Shown one piece after another: positions 40,445 to 52,665 of a stretch of 64,000 nt of DNA. The translations under genes were made by a program, and so were the position numbers. The DNA is taken from contig NZ_POUL01000008.1 in the NCBI RefSeq assembly GCF_002890895.1, forward strand, positions 1-64,000. Direction: 5' to 3'. Below the pieces are notes generated by a model. It saw only the letters and a program-made list of their open reading frames with translations, was not told the DNA's origin and ran no database searches. Each line of letters opens with the position of its first letter. Within the stretch, counting starts at the first letter, position 1. This DNA is from Stutzerimonas stutzeri (GTDB taxonomy: Bacteria > Pseudomonadota > Gammaproteobacteria > Pseudomonadales > Pseudomonadaceae).

Positions 40445-41077
40445 ATGACGCTCGAAACTTGGCTTGCCTTTCTTGTTGCCTGTTGGGTCATCAGCCTGTC
40501 GCCGGGGGCGGGAGCGATCGCCTCGATGTCCTGCGGATTGCAGTACGGCTTCTGGCGCGGTTATTGGAACGCGATCGGCTTGCAGATCGCGCTGGCAATG
40601 CAGATAGCTGTGGTGGCCGCTGGGGTCGGGGCGGTGCTGGCAACTTCGTCGCTCGCCTTCAGCCTGATCAAATGGTTCGGTGTCGCCTACCTGCTGTGGT
40701 TGGCGCTCAAGCAGTGGCAGGCGGTGCCTTCGATGCTCGACGACAGCGCTGCGCCGCGGCCGATCGGTCGACCTTTGGCGTTGGTGTTTCGCGGTTTTCT
40801 GGTCAATGCCAGTAACCCCAAAGCCATCGTGTTCATTCTCGCGGTGCTGCCGCAATTTCTCGACCCGCAGCGTGACCTGATACTGCAGTACCTGCATATG
40901 GGCGCGACGATGGTGGTTGTCGACCTGATCGTCATGGCGGGCTACACCGGGCTGGCGTCCCGAGTCTTGCGCTTGTTGCGTACGCCGCGTCAGCAGCGCC
41001 TGGTCAATCGCAGTTTCGCCGCCATGTTTGCCGGTGCTGCAGCCTTGTTGGCTACGGTGCGGCGGGCGGTGGCATGA
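40445..41077 (+). CDS. LysE/RhtB-family amino-acid exporter
   Basis: A 210-residue inner-membrane protein with six predicted membrane segments. The family signature SLSPGAGAIASMSCGLQYGF lies near residue 18, followed by GYWNAIGLQIALAMQIAVVA; KAIVFILAVLPQFLDP is the second conserved block. Such exporters remove homoserine, threonine or related amino acids; the substrate is unknown. GGAGG lies about eight bases before the ATG. Stop overlaps the following gene by four bases. Confidence 0.9.
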   Translation: MTLETWLAFLVACWVISLSPGAGAIASMSCGLQYGFWRGYWNAIGLQIALAMQIAVVAAGVGAVLATSSLAFSLIKWFGVAYLLWLALKQWQAVPSMLDDSAAPRPIGRPLALVFRGFLVNASNPKAIVFILAVLPQFLDPQRDLILQYLHMGATMVVVDLIVMAGYTGLASRVLRLLRTPRQQRLVNRSFAAMFAGAAALLATVRRAVA

Positions 41078-41553
41078 CGGCGGCCGCGCCGATGCGGGTA
41101 TGGGTTGATGCCGATGCCTGTCCCAAGGCCGCTAAAGAGCAGCTGATCAAGTTCGCCCTCAAACGCAAGTTCGAGGTCTTGCTGGTCGCGGGTCAGAGCC
41201 AAGTCAAACCGGCCTTCGCCTGTGTTCGCTTGATCGTCGTGCCGAGCGGGCCGGACGCCGCCGATGATTATCTGGTCGAGCATGCGCAACCTGGCGAGCT
41301 GGTGATTTGCAGCGATGTGCCGTTGGCGGATCGCCTGGTTAAGAAAGGCGTGGCCGCCCTCGATCCGCGCGGGCGTGAATTCGACGAGCGCAACATGGGC
41401 GATCGCCTGGCGGTGCGCAATCTGTTCACTGATCTACGAGAGCAGGGCCAGGTGGGCGGTGGGCAGGCGGCGTATGGCGAGCGGGACCGTCAAGCCTTCG
41501 CCAACGCGTTGGACCGTCTATTAACGCAGCTCTCCCGCACCAGCGACCGCTAA
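41074..41553 (+). CDS. yaiI: YaiI/YqxD (DUF188) family protein
   Basis: A 159-residue protein with a PIN-like fold, with the family opening MRVWVDADACPKAAKEQLI and later VICSDVPLADRLVKKG, DPRGREFDERN. Acidic residues in DADAC and SDVPLAD could bind metal. Function is unknown. It overlaps the exporter gene by four bases and is likely co-transcribed. Confidence 0.9.
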   Translation: MTAAAPMRVWVDADACPKAAKEQLIKFALKRKFEVLLVAGQSQVKPAFACVRLIVVPSGPDAADDYLVEHAQPGELVICSDVPLADRLVKKGVAALDPRGREFDERNMGDRLAVRNLFTDLREQGQVGGGQAAYGERDRQAFANALDRLLTQLSRTSDR

Positions 41554-41600
41554 CCGACCTCGGTAGCCGGTCGAATCAGGCTGCAGGTCGAAATATCCGA

Positions 41601-42068
41601 TCAGCCGCAGAGATAGGTACCTGTACCTACTGCGATCAACACTCCGTCTTCGTTGTGCAGTTCGGAGCGCACCACTGCCACCTTGTTACCGGAACGCAAC
41701 AGCGTTGCGGCGGCACTGAAGCGTTCACCACGCCCTGGGCGCAGATAGTCGATTCGCAGGTCGATGGTGCCGAGGCGCGACAGGCGCAAGGCACGCTCCT
41801 CGGTTGTCAGGTGCTGATGCTTTTCGAAGGCTCCGATCATCGCCATGGCGCCGCCCACGACATCGAGCAGTGACGCGATCACCCCGCCATGCAGAATGCC
41901 GTGAAAGAAGTTGCCGACCAGCTCGTGTTTCATTGGCAGGTGCATCACCACGCGCTGGCGGGACACTTCGTCCAGTTCGATGCCAAGGTATTCATTGAAC
42001 GGAATGCGTTCGAACAGCTGACGCACGGCGTGTTGTTGTTCTTCGATGGTGTCGATGGGGTGATTCAT
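41601..42068 (-). CDS. PaaI/YigI-like hotdog-fold thioesterase
   Basis: A 155-residue hotdog-fold protein. The active-site segment is GNFFHGILHGGVIASLLDVVGG, with the aspartate in the long central helix; the C-terminal strands TIDLRIDYLRPGRGERFSAAA and GVLIAVGTGTYLC fit YigI/PaaI thioesterases that hydrolyse acyl-CoAs. Substrate unknown. It converges on yaiI. Confidence 0.88.
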   Translation of the reverse strand: MNHPIDTIEEQQHAVRQLFERIPFNEYLGIELDEVSRQRVVMHLPMKHELVGNFFHGILHGGVIASLLDVVGGAMAMIGAFEKHQHLTTEERALRLSRLGTIDLRIDYLRPGRGERFSAAATLLRSGNKVAVVRSELHNEDGVLIAVGTGTYLCG

Positions 42069-42225
42069 GCGTCAGGCTCTCGGGCAGGTCCAACTAAGCT
42101 GCCGGAGGGCGACGGGATTGACCAGCGGCGCGGCGGGAGCGCCGGTGAGATTGGCTGGATCGCCACGGTGGCCGTGCTACAACTCCCACCGTCGGGCGGG
42201 AGTTGCGAGCAGGCGGGGCGGGGGC

Positions 42226-42888
42226 CTATTTGCCGGTTAGCGCCAGTACCCTGTCGACCAGCTTGTAAATGCCCGAGGCCGCCTCGCTGATGGACTGCGC
42301 CAGCATGTAGGCAGGGGTCGTCACCAGGTTGTGCCGAGAGTCCTCAACGATCTCGGTAACCTCGCACGCCTGGTGCTCAATGCCCATCTCCCGCGCTGCG
42401 GCTGCAGCGGGATCGTCGTCGTTGCCCAGCGTGCAGACCACGCCGCGGCCGAAGATCTGCGCCGCCATGGTCGGCGCTATGCACATCATGCCGACCGGTT
42501 TGCCGGCCTCGGCAAATGCCTTGGCCAGTGACAATACCTCAGGAAGAACCGTACAGCCGGCGCCTTGGGTGGCAAAGTCGGACAGGTTTTTGGCCGCGCC
42601 GAAGCCGCCCGGGATGATCAGCGCATCGAATTCTTCGACATTGGCTTCGTGCAGCGCCTTGATCTCCCCCCGGGCCAGGCGCGCCGATTCGGTTAGCACG
42701 TTGCGACTTTCGGACATTTCCTCGCCAGTGAGGTGATTGATCACGTGCATTTGCTGGATGTCCGGCGCAAAGCACTGAACCTTGGCGCCACGCTGGTCCA
42801 GGCGCAGCAGCGTGATCACGCTCTCGTAGATTTCCGAGCCGTCGTATACGCCACAGCCGGAAAGAATCACGGCGACTTTTCTATTCAT
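42226..42888 (-). CDS. elbB: Isoprenoid biosynthesis glyoxalase ElbB
   Basis: A 220-residue DJ-1/PfpI-superfamily protein matching ElbB: VAVILSGCGVYDGSEIYESV at the start, ALIIPGGFGAAKNLSDFA, and the nucleophile cysteine in PVGMMCIAPTMAA. E. coli ElbB has glyoxalase activity in vitro and was linked to isoprenoid synthesis; true function uncertain. Lies 157 bp from the thioesterase gene. Confidence 0.92.
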   Translation of the reverse strand: MNRKVAVILSGCGVYDGSEIYESVITLLRLDQRGAKVQCFAPDIQQMHVINHLTGEEMSESRNVLTESARLARGEIKALHEANVEEFDALIIPGGFGAAKNLSDFATQGAGCTVLPEVLSLAKAFAEAGKPVGMMCIAPTMAAQIFGRGVVCTLGNDDDPAAAAAREMGIEHQACEVTEIVEDSRHNLVTTPAYMLAQSISEAASGIYKLVDRVLALTGK

Positions 42889-44219
<1,331 letters not shown>

Positions 44220-44238
44220 GCCCTGCCGAGGCAGATCG

Positions 44239-46443
44239 ATGACTAACCAGGGACTCAGCGAAAGTGAATTGCAGGCTGCTGCCATCGAGGCGCAACCCCT
44301 CGAGGAAGTGACCCCGCCAGCGCCGGAGGTGGATAAGACAGAGGAGGTGCCAGCACCGCCGGCCCCGCCGCCGAATCTGGACGACAACAGCCTCTATATC
44401 CACCGTGAGCTGTCACAGCTGCAATTCAACATCCGCGTGCTGGAACAGGCGCTGGACGAGTCCTATCCGCTGCTGGAGCGGCTGAAGTTCCTGCTGATCT
44501 TTTCCAGCAACCTGGATGAGTTCTTCGAAATTCGCGTTGCCGGGCTGAAGAAGCAGGTCACTTTCGCGCGTGAGCAGGCCGGTGCTGACGGTCTACAGCC
44601 GCACCAGGCGCTTGCGCGGATTTCCGAGTTGGTTCACGAACAGGTCAATCGGCAGTATTCGATCCTCAACGAGGTGCTGCTGCCGGAGCTGGTCAAACAT
44701 CAGGTGCGCTTTATTCGGCGGCGCAACTGGACAACCAAGATCAAGGCCTGGGTGCGCCGCTATTTCCGTGATGAGATCGCACCGATCATCACGCCCATCG
44801 GGCTGGATCCCACTCACCCCTTCCCGTTGCTGGTCAACAAGAGTCTGAACTTCATCGTCGAGCTTGAAGGGATCGATGCCTTTGGCCGAGATTCCGGGCT
44901 GGCGATCATTCCGGCGCCGCGGTTGTTGCCCCGCGTTATCCGGGTGCCAGAGGAGGTCGGCGGGCCTGGTGCCAACCACGTATTCCTCTCATCGATGATT
45001 CACGCCCACGCCGATGACCTGTTCCATGGCATGAAGGTCAAGGGCTGCTACCAGTTCCGCCTGACGCGCAATGCGGACCTGTCGGTCGATACCGAGGATG
45101 TCGAGGACCTGGCGCGAGCGTTGCGTGGAGAGCTGATTTCTCGGCGCTATGGCGACGCCGTGCGGCTGGAGGTAGTGGATACCTGTCCAAAGCACCTCGC
45201 CGACTTCCTGCTCAAGCAGTTCAGCCTGAGCGAAAGCGAGCTGTATCGGGTCAACGGGCCGGTCAACTTGACCCGGCTGTTCAGTATTACAGGGCTGGAG
45301 AGCCATCCCGAACTGCAGTACACCCCGTTCACGCCCGCAATCCCGAAGCTGTTACAGAACAGCGAAAACATCTTCAGCGTGGTTGGCAAACAGGACATCC
45401 TGCTGCTGCACCCCTATGAATCATTCACTCCGGTGATCGACCTGCTGCGCGAGGCGGCGAAGGATCCCTGCGTCTTGGCCGTCAAGCAGACGCTCTATCG
45501 CTCTGGTGCCAACTCGGAAATCGTCGACGCATTGGTGGAAGCCGCGCGTAACGGCAAAGAGGTTACCGCGGTCATTGAGCTGCGGGCGCGCTTCGATGAG
45601 GAGTCCAACCTGCAATTGGCCAGTCGCTTGCAGCAGGCCGGGGCCGTAGTGATCTACGGCGTGGTGGGCTACAAGACCCACGCCAAGATGATGCTGATCC
45701 TGCGCCGCGAGAATGGTGAACTGCGGCGCTACGCCCATCTCGGTACGGGCAACTACCACGCCGGTAACGCGCGGCTCTACACCGATTACAGCCTGCTGAC
45801 CTCGGATGATGCACTCTGCGAAGACGTGTCGAAGCTGTTCAGCCAGTTGATCGGCATGGGCAAAACCATGCGCATGAAAAAACTCCTGCACGCGCCCTTT
45901 ACGCTGAAAAAGGCGCTGCTGGACATGATCGCCCAGGAGACGCAGCACGCCAGCGAAGGCAAGCCTGCGCACATCATCCTCAAAATCAACTCGCTGACCG
46001 ACGCGAAAATGATCCGGGCGCTGTACAAGGCCAGTCAGACCGGCGTGCGCATCGATCTGATCGTCCGCGGCATGTGCTGTCTGCGCCCCGGGATTCTCGG
46101 GGTCTCGCACAATATCCAGGTGCGCTCGATCATCGGGCGCTTCCTCGAGCACAGCCGCGTGTTCTATTTCCTCAACGGGGGCGATGAGAAGCTGTACCTG
46201 TCCAGCGCCGATTGGATGGAGCGCAACCTGGATCGCCGGGTCGAGACCTGCTTCCCGGTCGAAGGCAAGAAGCTGGTGACGCGGGTGAAGAAGGAGCTCG
46301 AGGGCTTCCTGACCGACAACACCCAGAGTTGGGTGCTGCAGCCGGACGGCAGTTATCTTCGTAACAGCCCGAGTGGTAACCAGAACCCGCGAAACGTACA
46401 GAACGCTTTGCTGGAACGTCTGGGTAGCCCGACTGCGCGATAA
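44239..46443 (+). CDS. ppk: Polyphosphate kinase 1
   Basis: A 734-residue enzyme making polyphosphate from ATP. The PPK1 layout is complete: N-terminal domain ([18 protein letters not shown]), head domain, and two phospholipase-D-like catalytic domains with the phospho-acceptor histidine in [11 protein letters not shown] (about residue 480) and [17 protein letters not shown]. An N-terminal extension of about 45 Pro/Glu-rich residues precedes the conserved core. It converges on ppx. Confidence 0.96.
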   Translation: MTNQGLSESELQAAAIEAQPLEEVTPPAPEVDKTEEVPAPPAPPPNLDDNSLYIHRELSQLQFNIRVLEQALDESYPLLERLKFLLIFSSNLDEFFEIRVAGLKKQVTFAREQAGADGLQPHQALARISELVHEQVNRQYSILNEVLLPELVKHQVRFIRRRNWTTKIKAWVRRYFRDEIAPIITPIGLDPTHPFPLLVNKSLNFIVELEGIDAFGRDSGLAIIPAPRLLPRVIRVPEEVGGPGANHVFLSSMIHAHADDLFHGMKVKGCYQFRLTRNADLSVDTEDVEDLARALRGELISRRYGDAVRLEVVDTCPKHLADFLLKQFSLSESELYRVNGPVNLTRLFSITGLESHPELQYTPFTPAIPKLLQNSENIFSVVGKQDILLLHPYESFTPVIDLLREAAKDPCVLAVKQTLYRSGANSEIVDALVEAARNGKEVTAVIELRARFDEESNLQLASRLQQAGAVVIYGVVGYKTHAKMMLILRRENGELRRYAHLGTGNYHAGNARLYTDYSLLTSDDALCEDVSKLFSQLIGMGKTMRMKKLLHAPFTLKKALLDMIAQETQHASEGKPAHIILKINSLTDAKMIRALYKASQTGVRIDLIVRGMCCLRPGILGVSHNIQVRSIIGRFLEHSRVFYFLNGGDEKLYLSSADWMERNLDRRVETCFPVEGKKLVTRVKKELEGFLTDNTQSWVLQPDGSYLRNSPSGNQNPRNVQNALLERLGSPTAR

Positions 46444-46496
46444 GCAGTCGGCTACTAGAGGAGGCGGCGGGCGAATTGCTCCGCTGCCCGCTGGAT

Positions 46497-47999
46497 TCAG
46501 CGTACGCTGAGGGTGAAATCGATTCGCTTGAGCCAGTCCGCTTCCAGGGCGAAATCAGCCTGGGTCAGCGGATTGTCGGCTAGCCAGCCATCAGGAAAGG
46601 CTACGTCCAGGCTGTTGTCGCCGGCGTTGAGCTGAAACGCTGGCGCTTGTTGCGGGCCGCGGATGTGGTGAAAAAGGATCGCGAAGCGCAGCAGCACACA
46701 GAGTCTGGTCAGCTTCACGCCGTCCTCGCTCATTTCTTCGAATTTCTGCCTGGGTATGTTGCGCCGATGGCCGCGAACCAGCAGCGCCAGCATCTGCTGA
46801 TCCTGCCGCGAGAAGCCGGGCAGGTCGGAGTGCTCGATCAGGTAAGCGCCATGCTTGTGGTAGTGATAGTGGGCGATATCCAGGCCCACCTCATGCACTC
46901 GGGCGGCCCAGCCGAGCAATTCACGCAGCCATTCCTCATCCAGTCCCCAGTCCGATGAGACCTGATCGAACGCCTCAAGCGCCTTGCTTTCTACCCGCGC
47001 CGCCTGTTCGGTGTCGACGTGGTAGCGCTCCATGAGAAAGCTCAGGGTGCGGTCGCGGATGTCTTCCTGGTGATGCCGACCGATAAGGTCATAGAGCACG
47101 CCTTCACGCAACGCGCCTTCGGAATGCGCCATGCTGGTGAGTTCCAGGGCGTCGAAGATCGCTTCGAGGATGGCCAGCCCCGCGGGGAAGATACCCCGGC
47201 GGTCCGGCTTGATGCCGTCCATGTCGAGCTTTTCCACATCGCCCAGCTTGAACAGCTTGCGCTTGAGCCAGCCGATGCCATCAGCGGTGACTTCGCCGTT
47301 GCTGAGCCCGGCACTCTTGATTGCCAGGCCGACGGCGCGGATGGTGCCAGAGGCGCCGACGGCGTCCTGCCAGCCTAGCCGGCGCAGGCCGTGCTCGATG
47401 CTCATCAGCTCCAACCTGGCTGCGGTGTAAGCCTGGGCGTAACGGGCTGGGGTGATTTTGCCGTCCTGAAAAAACCGCTGAGTAAAGCTCACGCAGCCCA
47501 TCTGCAGGCTTTCACGCAACTGCGAATCGAAACCTTCCCCGATGATGAACTCGGTGCTGCCACCACCAATGTCGACGACCAGGCGCTTGCCGCTCGAGGC
47601 GGGAAAAGTATGCGATACGCCCAGGTAGATGAGTCGTGCTTCTTCTCGGCCTGAAATGACTTCGACCTGATGCTGGATGATCGTCTCGGCTTGGCGAATG
47701 AACTGCGCGCGGTTGCGTGCCTCGCGCAGGGCATTCGTAGCGACCACGCGCACGGCGCCCTGGGGAAGATGGTTGACCAATTGAGCGAAGCGGCGAAGAC
47801 AGTCCAGCCCGCGCTGCATGGCAGCGTCGTCGAGCTGTCTGTTCTCGTCGATGCCGGCGGCCAGCTGGACCTTTTCGCCGAGCCGCTCGAGGATGCGCAT
47901 CTCGCCGTTGCTGGTGCGGGCCAGTACCATATGGAAGCTGTTCGAGCCGAGATCCAGGGCAGCAATCATCGGAAAGGGTTCGGCGGCTGTTGGGCGCAT
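46497..47999 (-). CDS. ppx: Exopolyphosphatase
   Basis: A 500-residue Ppx/GppA phosphatase. ASKHA motifs: phosphate 1 [15 protein letters not shown], phosphate 2 [16 protein letters not shown], and [10 protein letters not shown]; catalytic glutamate region and C-terminal HD-like domain ([21 protein letters not shown]) are present. ATG at 47999 is chosen; a longer upstream frame lacks support and MIAALD at 47969 is a possible start. Faces ppk, so synthesis and breakdown genes converge. Confidence 0.94.
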   Translation of the reverse strand: MRPTAAEPFPMIAALDLGSNSFHMVLARTSNGEMRILERLGEKVQLAAGIDENRQLDDAAMQRGLDCLRRFAQLVNHLPQGAVRVVATNALREARNRAQFIRQAETIIQHQVEVISGREEARLIYLGVSHTFPASSGKRLVVDIGGGSTEFIIGEGFDSQLRESLQMGCVSFTQRFFQDGKITPARYAQAYTAARLELMSIEHGLRRLGWQDAVGASGTIRAVGLAIKSAGLSNGEVTADGIGWLKRKLFKLGDVEKLDMDGIKPDRRGIFPAGLAILEAIFDALELTSMAHSEGALREGVLYDLIGRHHQEDIRDRTLSFLMERYHVDTEQAARVESKALEAFDQVSSDWGLDEEWLRELLGWAARVHEVGLDIAHYHYHKHGAYLIEHSDLPGFSRQDQQMLALLVRGHRRNIPRQKFEEMSEDGVKLTRLCVLLRFAILFHHIRGPQQAPAFQLNAGDNSLDVAFPDGWLADNPLTQADFALEADWLKRIDFTLSVR

Positions 48000-48200
48000 G
48001 GGGCGGTCTCTGTGCAAAACCCCGACATCCTGACATGATCGTCGACATCCGCCAACGCGCAGCGCCGGGCCACCATCCGCCGTTGTCGATTCCATGGTGC
48101 CGCCCATGGTCTATTGCCCGAGCGACAGGCTGCGACTTTCGATCCGCACCAAGCCGGGCTATGATGGCGTCACTTCTGATTTTGACCCTGGAGAAACTCC

Positions 48201-48527
48201 ATGAGCGAATACATCAACAATGTCAGTGACAGCAGCTTCGAGCAGGACGTGCTCCAGGCCGATGGACCTGTTCTGGTCGATTACTGGGCTGAATGGTGTG
48301 GTCCGTGCAAGATGATCGCTCCGGTACTCGATGAAATCGCCAAGGAATACGAAGGCAAGCTCAAAGTCTGCAAATTGAACATCGATGAAAATCAGGAAAC
48401 CCCGCCCAAGTACGGTGTTCGCGGCATTCCGACCCTGATGCTGTTCAAGAACGGCAACGTCGAGGCGACCAAGGTAGGCGCTCTGTCGAAGTCACAGCTG
48501 GCGGCGTTTCTGGATAGCAATATCTGA
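48201..48527 (+). CDS. trxA: Thioredoxin 1
   Basis: A 108-residue thioredoxin with active site WCGPC (C33, C36), buried aspartate in LVDYWAEW and cis-proline in [10 protein letters not shown]. Length is standard. CTGGAGAA precedes the ATG by about eight bases. A strong terminator follows and separates it from rho. Confidence 0.97.
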   Translation: MSEYINNVSDSSFEQDVLQADGPVLVDYWAEWCGPCKMIAPVLDEIAKEYEGKLKVCKLNIDENQETPPKYGVRGIPTLMLFKNGNVEATKVGALSKSQLAAFLDSNI

Positions 48528-48545
48528 TTCATCGCTGCTGTTTTC

Positions 48546-48577
48546 AAAAGCCCTCGCAATTGCGGGGGCTTTTTTAT
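48546..48577 (+). terminator. Rho-independent terminator after trxA
   Basis: AAAAGCCCTCGCA and TGCGGGGGCTTTT form a 13-bp stem (one G-T pair) around a short AT centre, continuing into TTTTTTA. Confidence 0.93.
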
Positions 48578-48757
48578 GACTGCAGGGTGGACGCTTCGCC
48601 TGCACGGTGCTAAATTCGGCCCTGCGACGCTTCTCCGTCGCCCTCTGCATGCCGTCGCCGACGCACTTCAGCCTCTTAAAGCACAACGAACCTGTTCGTC
48701 TCCTGCTGCGCGGCTTCTCAAGCTAATCGCTTTCTTCATCCCTTCTGATCTCTCTCT
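48578..48757 (+). promoter_or_regulatory. rho leader, pyrimidine-rich, without Shine-Dalgarno
   Basis: The 180 bases before the rho ATG contain no gene. The last 90 are unusually rich in C and T and poor in G, and the 15 bases before ATG (TTCTGATCTCTCTCT) lack a purine-rich ribosome-binding site. This fits a Rho-binding leader for autoregulation, known for rho in E. coli. Confidence 0.55.
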
Positions 48758-50017
48758 ATGAATCTGACCGAACTTAAGCAAAAGCCCATCACCGAACTGC
48801 TGGAAATGGCCGAACAGATGGGCATCGACAACATGGCCCGTTCGCGCAAGCAGGACGTGATTTTCTCTCTGCTGAAAAAGCACGCGAAAAGCGGTGAGGA
48901 AATCTCCGGTGACGGCGTGCTGGAGATCCTGCAGGATGGCTTCGGCTTCCTGCGCTCCGCGGATTCTTCTTATCTTGCCGGCCCAGACGATATCTACGTC
49001 TCGCCGAGCCAGATCCGCCGTTTCAACTTGCGTACCGGCGACACCATCGTCGGCAAGATTCGCCCGCCAAAAGAAGGCGAGCGTTATTTCGCGCTGCTCA
49101 AGGTCGATACGATCAACTTCGATCGCCCGGAAAACGCGAAGAACAAGATTCTGTTCGAGAACCTGACCCCGTTGTTCGCCAACAAGCGACTGACGATGGA
49201 AGCCGGAAATGGCTCGACCGAAGACCTGACCGGTCGCGTAATCGACCTCTGTGCTCCGATTGGCAAGGGTCAGCGCGGTCTGATCGTGGCCCCGCCGAAA
49301 GCGGGCAAGACGATCATGCTGCAGAACATCGCGAGCAACATCACCCGCAACAACCCCGAGTGTCACCTGATCGTCCTGCTGATCGATGAACGCCCGGAAG
49401 AAGTGACCGAAATGCAGCGCACCGTGCGTGGCGAAGTGGTCGCCTCTACCTTCGATGAGCCACCGACCCGCCACGTGCAGGTTGCTGAAATGGTGATCGA
49501 AAAGGCCAAGCGTCTGGTCGAGCACAAAAAGGATGTGGTCATCCTGCTGGACTCCATCACCCGTCTGGCCCGTGCCTATAACACCGTGATCCCGAGCTCC
49601 GGCAAGGTACTGACCGGTGGTGTCGACGCCCACGCTCTGGAAAAGCCCAAGCGCTTCTTCGGTGCCGCGCGAAATATCGAGGAAGGCGGCAGCCTGACCA
49701 TTCTCGCCACCGCGCTGGTGGAAACCGGCTCGAAGATGGACGAGGTGATCTACGAGGAATTCAAGGGTACCGGTAACCTCGAGTTGCAGCTCGATCGCCG
49801 TATCGCCGAGAAGCGGGTATTCCCTGCGATCAACATCAACCGTTCGGGTACTCGCCGCGAAGAATTGCTGACCAGCGAAGAAGAGCTGCAGCGCATCTGG
49901 ATTCTGCGCAAGCTGCTGCACCCAATGGATGAAAGCGCTGCGATCGAGTTCCTGCTCGACAAGCTCAAGGACACCAAGACCAACGAAGAATTCTTCATGT
50001 CGATGAAGCGCAAATAA
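48758..50017 (+). CDS. rho: Transcription termination factor Rho
   Basis: A 419-residue hexameric RNA helicase. N-terminal Rho-N helical domain ([17 protein letters not shown]), cold-shock-like RNA-binding domain ([23 protein letters not shown], given in part), Walker [12 protein letters not shown] (about 177-187), Q-loop and Walker [17 protein letters not shown], and C-terminal [18 protein letters not shown]. Length is exactly typical for Pseudomonas. Confidence 0.98.
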   Translation: MNLTELKQKPITELLEMAEQMGIDNMARSRKQDVIFSLLKKHAKSGEEISGDGVLEILQDGFGFLRSADSSYLAGPDDIYVSPSQIRRFNLRTGDTIVGKIRPPKEGERYFALLKVDTINFDRPENAKNKILFENLTPLFANKRLTMEAGNGSTEDLTGRVIDLCAPIGKGQRGLIVAPPKAGKTIMLQNIASNITRNNPECHLIVLLIDERPEEVTEMQRTVRGEVVASTFDEPPTRHVQVAEMVIEKAKRLVEHKKDVVILLDSITRLARAYNTVIPSSGKVLTGGVDAHALEKPKRFFGAARNIEEGGSLTILATALVETGSKMDEVIYEEFKGTGNLELQLDRRIAEKRVFPAININRSGTRREELLTSEEELQRIWILRKLLHPMDESAAIEFLLDKLKDTKTNEEFFMSMKRK

Positions 50018-50035
50018 GGTCTGTGGTTGTTGCCG

Positions 50036-50060
50036 AGGCCGGGGAAACCCGGCCTTTGTC
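50036..50060 (+). terminator. Terminator after rho
   Basis: AGGCCGGG and CCCGGCCT pair around a GAAA tetraloop, then TTGTCTG. T-run is short, so it may be partial. Confidence 0.7.
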
Positions 50061-50133
50061 TGTCTGCAGGTTTTGTATCGGCCTGCGCCAAGGCTACACT
50101 TTCCGCCCCTGCCGGCCCCTGTGAGGCTCAAGC

Positions 50134-51600
50134 ATGCAGTATCGCGATCTGCGCGACTTTATCCGAGGTCTGGAACAGCGCGGTGAACTCAAGCGCGTTT
50201 CAACCGCCGTTTCCCCGGTTCTGGAAATGACCGAAATCTGCGATCGGACTCTGCGCAAGCAGGGCCCGGCGCTGCTGTTCGAGAATCCGACCGGTTTCGA
50301 TATGCCAGTTCTCGGCAACCTCTTCGGCACGCCCAAGCGTGTTGCCCTGGGCATGGGTGCCAACGAAGTATCCGAGCTGCGCGAGATCGGCAAACTCTTG
50401 GCTTTTCTCAAAGAGCCGGAGCCGCCGAAGGGCCTGAAGGACGCCTGGAACAAGCTGCCGATCTACAAGAAGGTCATCAGCATGGCGCCCAAGGTCCTCA
50501 AGGACGCGCCCTGTCAGGAAGTGATCATCGAAGGTGATGATGTCGATCTGTCCCGGTTGCCGGTGCAGACCTGCTGGTCGGGGGATGCTGGGCCGCTGAT
50601 CACCTGGGGCCTGACGATTACCAAAGGCCCCAACAAAGAGCGACAGAACCTGGGTATCTATCGCCAACAGGTGATCGGTCGCAATAAGGTCATCATGCGC
50701 TGGCTTAGTCATCGAGGCGGCGCGCTGGATTTTCGTGAGTGGTGCGAGAAATATCCCGACCGACCCTATCCGGTGGCGGTGGCGCTCGGCGCCGATCCGG
50801 CCACGATTCTCGGCGCCGTCACGCCGGTTCCGGATTCGCTGTCCGAATACGCCTTTGCTGGCCTGCTACGCGGCAGCCGTACCGAGCTGGTCAAATGCCA
50901 GGGCAGCGACCTGCAGGTACCGGCCGGGGCTGAAATCGTTCTGGAAGGGTATATCCAGCCTGGCGAAATGGCGGATGAGGGGCCGTACGGTGATCACACC
51001 GGCTACTACAACGAAGTCGACCGCTTCCCGGTGTTCACCGTCGAGCGTATCACCCAGCGCCGCGATGCGATCTACCACAGCACCTATACCGGAAGGCCGC
51101 CGGACGAGCCGGCAATTCTCGGCGTTGCGCTCAATGAGGTGTTCGTTCCGATCCTGCAGAAGCAGTTCCCGGAAATCACTGATTTCTACCTGCCACCGGA
51201 AGGCTGTTCCTACCGCATGGCGGTGGTGACCATGAAAAAGCAGTACCCCGGCCATGCCAAGCGTGTGATGCTGGGCGTGTGGAGCTTCCTGCGGCAGTTC
51301 ATGTACACCAAGTTCGTCATTGTCACCGACGATGACATCAATGCCCGGGACTGGAATGACGTGATCTGGGCGATCACCACGCGCATGGATCCCAAGCGCG
51401 ATACGGTGCTGATTGAAAACACACCGATCGATTATCTCGACTTCGCCTCGCCAGTGTCCGGCCTTGGCAGCAAAATGGGCCTTGATGCCACCCACAAGTG
51501 GCCCGGCGAGACTACTCGTGAATGGGGACGCGCCATCGTGCAGGATGAGGCGGTGAAGCGTAGGGTCGACGAACTCTGGGCCGACCTGGGCATCGACTGA
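50134..51600 (+). CDS. ubiD: 4-hydroxy-3-polyprenylbenzoate decarboxylase UbiD
   Basis: A 488-residue prenylated-FMN-dependent decarboxylase of ubiquinone synthesis. Family features: [19 protein letters not shown] start, the Mn/prFMN-binding region [19 protein letters not shown], catalytic glutamates around [14 protein letters not shown], and the tail [22 protein letters not shown]. Product works with UbiX elsewhere. It is 34 bp from the reductase gene downstream. Confidence 0.96.
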   Translation: MQYRDLRDFIRGLEQRGELKRVSTAVSPVLEMTEICDRTLRKQGPALLFENPTGFDMPVLGNLFGTPKRVALGMGANEVSELREIGKLLAFLKEPEPPKGLKDAWNKLPIYKKVISMAPKVLKDAPCQEVIIEGDDVDLSRLPVQTCWSGDAGPLITWGLTITKGPNKERQNLGIYRQQVIGRNKVIMRWLSHRGGALDFREWCEKYPDRPYPVAVALGADPATILGAVTPVPDSLSEYAFAGLLRGSRTELVKCQGSDLQVPAGAEIVLEGYIQPGEMADEGPYGDHTGYYNEVDRFPVFTVERITQRRDAIYHSTYTGRPPDEPAILGVALNEVFVPILQKQFPEITDFYLPPEGCSYRMAVVTMKKQYPGHAKRVMLGVWSFLRQFMYTKFVIVTDDDINARDWNDVIWAITTRMDPKRDTVLIENTPIDYLDFASPVSGLGSKMGLDATHKWPGETTREWGRAIVQDEAVKRRVDELWADLGID

Positions 51601-51634
51601 TGACCAGTCGCGCATTTACTCAGGTTTTTTATTG

Positions 51635-52612
51635 ATGAAAGTAACTCTGCAACCCTCCGGAGCAGTGCTGGACGTCGAGCGAGGTGAGTTGATCCTCGAC
51701 GCTGCGCGGCGGCTGGGCTACGACTGTCCGCAGGCATGTCGTAACGGTAATTGCCTGATCTGCGCTGCCCTGCTGGTAGACGGCCGGGTGCGTCAGCGTG
51801 GTGAAAGCCATGATCATGGCGAAGTGTTCGCCTGTCTGGCGGAGCCCGAAGAAGATTGCGTTCTGCTGTGGGATGGCGTGCTCGCACCGGGGGAGCTTCC
51901 GGTGCGCACGCTCAGTTGCCAGCTCGTCAGCTGCGAAGATGTGGGCGGCGACGTGTTTCGCCTGCTGCTGCGCGCACCGGCTGGAAAATTGCCACGCTAT
52001 CACGCTGGGCAATACGTACTGCTGGAGCGGGAAGACGGGGAGTACAGCGCCTTTTCGCTAGCGTCCGCACCAGGCCGCGGACGTGAGCTTGAGCTCCATG
52101 TGCTGGCGCGCGAATCGTCCGCCATCGACCTGCTGGAGCTGATCAGGCGCACCGGAACGGCCCGCGTGCAGATGCCGTTTGGTGATACACACCTCGCCGA
52201 ATTGCCGGAGGGGCCGCTGGTGTTGATTGCAGCAGGCACCGGCATGGCCCAGATGCACAGTCTGATCGAACATTGCCGCGCCGAGGGCTTCGCCTATCCG
52301 GTACACCTGTACTGGGGCGTGCGGCGCCCGGAAGATTTCTATCAGTTGCCGCATTGGCAGGAATGGCAGCAGATGCCCAATCTGTCACTGCACCAGATCG
52401 TCAGCGACCTCGGTGACTGGTCGGGACGGCGCGGCATGCTGCATGAAGCGGTCTGCGAGGACTTCACCGATCTCGAGCCAGTTCACGTTTATGCCAGCGG
52501 CTCTCCCGCCATGGTCTATGGCACGCTGGATGCGTTGGTGGAGGCGGGAATGGATGCCAAACAGATGCGTGCAGACGTATTCGCCTACGCGCCTCGGGAC
52601 CGCAAAAGCTGA
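51635..52612 (+). CDS. 2Fe-2S ferredoxin / FAD / NAD(P)H reductase
   Basis: A 325-residue three-part electron-transfer protein. Residues 1-95 are a plant-type ferredoxin with CRNGNCLIC and a fourth cysteine in VFACLAEP; then an FAD domain (AGQYVLL, GEYSAFSLASAPGRG) and an NAD(P)H domain (LVLIAAGTGMAQMHSLIEH, VHVYASGSPAM), ending DVFAYAPR. It resembles oxygenase reductases and the CDP-6-deoxyglucoseen reductase family. Position behind ubiD suggests electron supply to a quinone-pathway or flavin step, but this is only context. ATG at 51635. Confidence 0.85.
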   Translation: MKVTLQPSGAVLDVERGELILDAARRLGYDCPQACRNGNCLICAALLVDGRVRQRGESHDHGEVFACLAEPEEDCVLLWDGVLAPGELPVRTLSCQLVSCEDVGGDVFRLLLRAPAGKLPRYHAGQYVLLEREDGEYSAFSLASAPGRGRELELHVLARESSAIDLLELIRRTGTARVQMPFGDTHLAELPEGPLVLIAAGTGMAQMHSLIEHCRAEGFAYPVHLYWGVRRPEDFYQLPHWQEWQQMPNLSLHQIVSDLGDWSGRRGMLHEAVCEDFTDLEPVHVYASGSPAMVYGTLDALVEAGMDAKQMRADVFAYAPRDRKS

Positions 52613-52645
52613 GCGCCGGGCGGGTCCCGCAGGTCGATAGAGAAG

Positions 52646-52665
52646 CAGCGCTGTCTCCAGCGCTG
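52646..52665. repeat. Doubled CAGCGCTG palindrome
   Basis: Two copies of the self-complementary CAGCGCTG are separated by TCTC, so the block can fold as an 8-bp hairpin. It lies between the convergent reductase and SPOR genes and may act as a terminator, though no T-run follows. Confidence 0.65.

Noticed and set aside
48000..48107. 36-residue upstream extension of Ppx
   Set aside because: The family N-terminus begins just before AALDLGSNS; the extension is arginine/cysteine rich and unsupported.
48668..50131. 487-codon minus-strand frame opposite rho
   Set aside because: It covers rho completely, which is unambiguous; the antisense frame is a codon-bias artefact.
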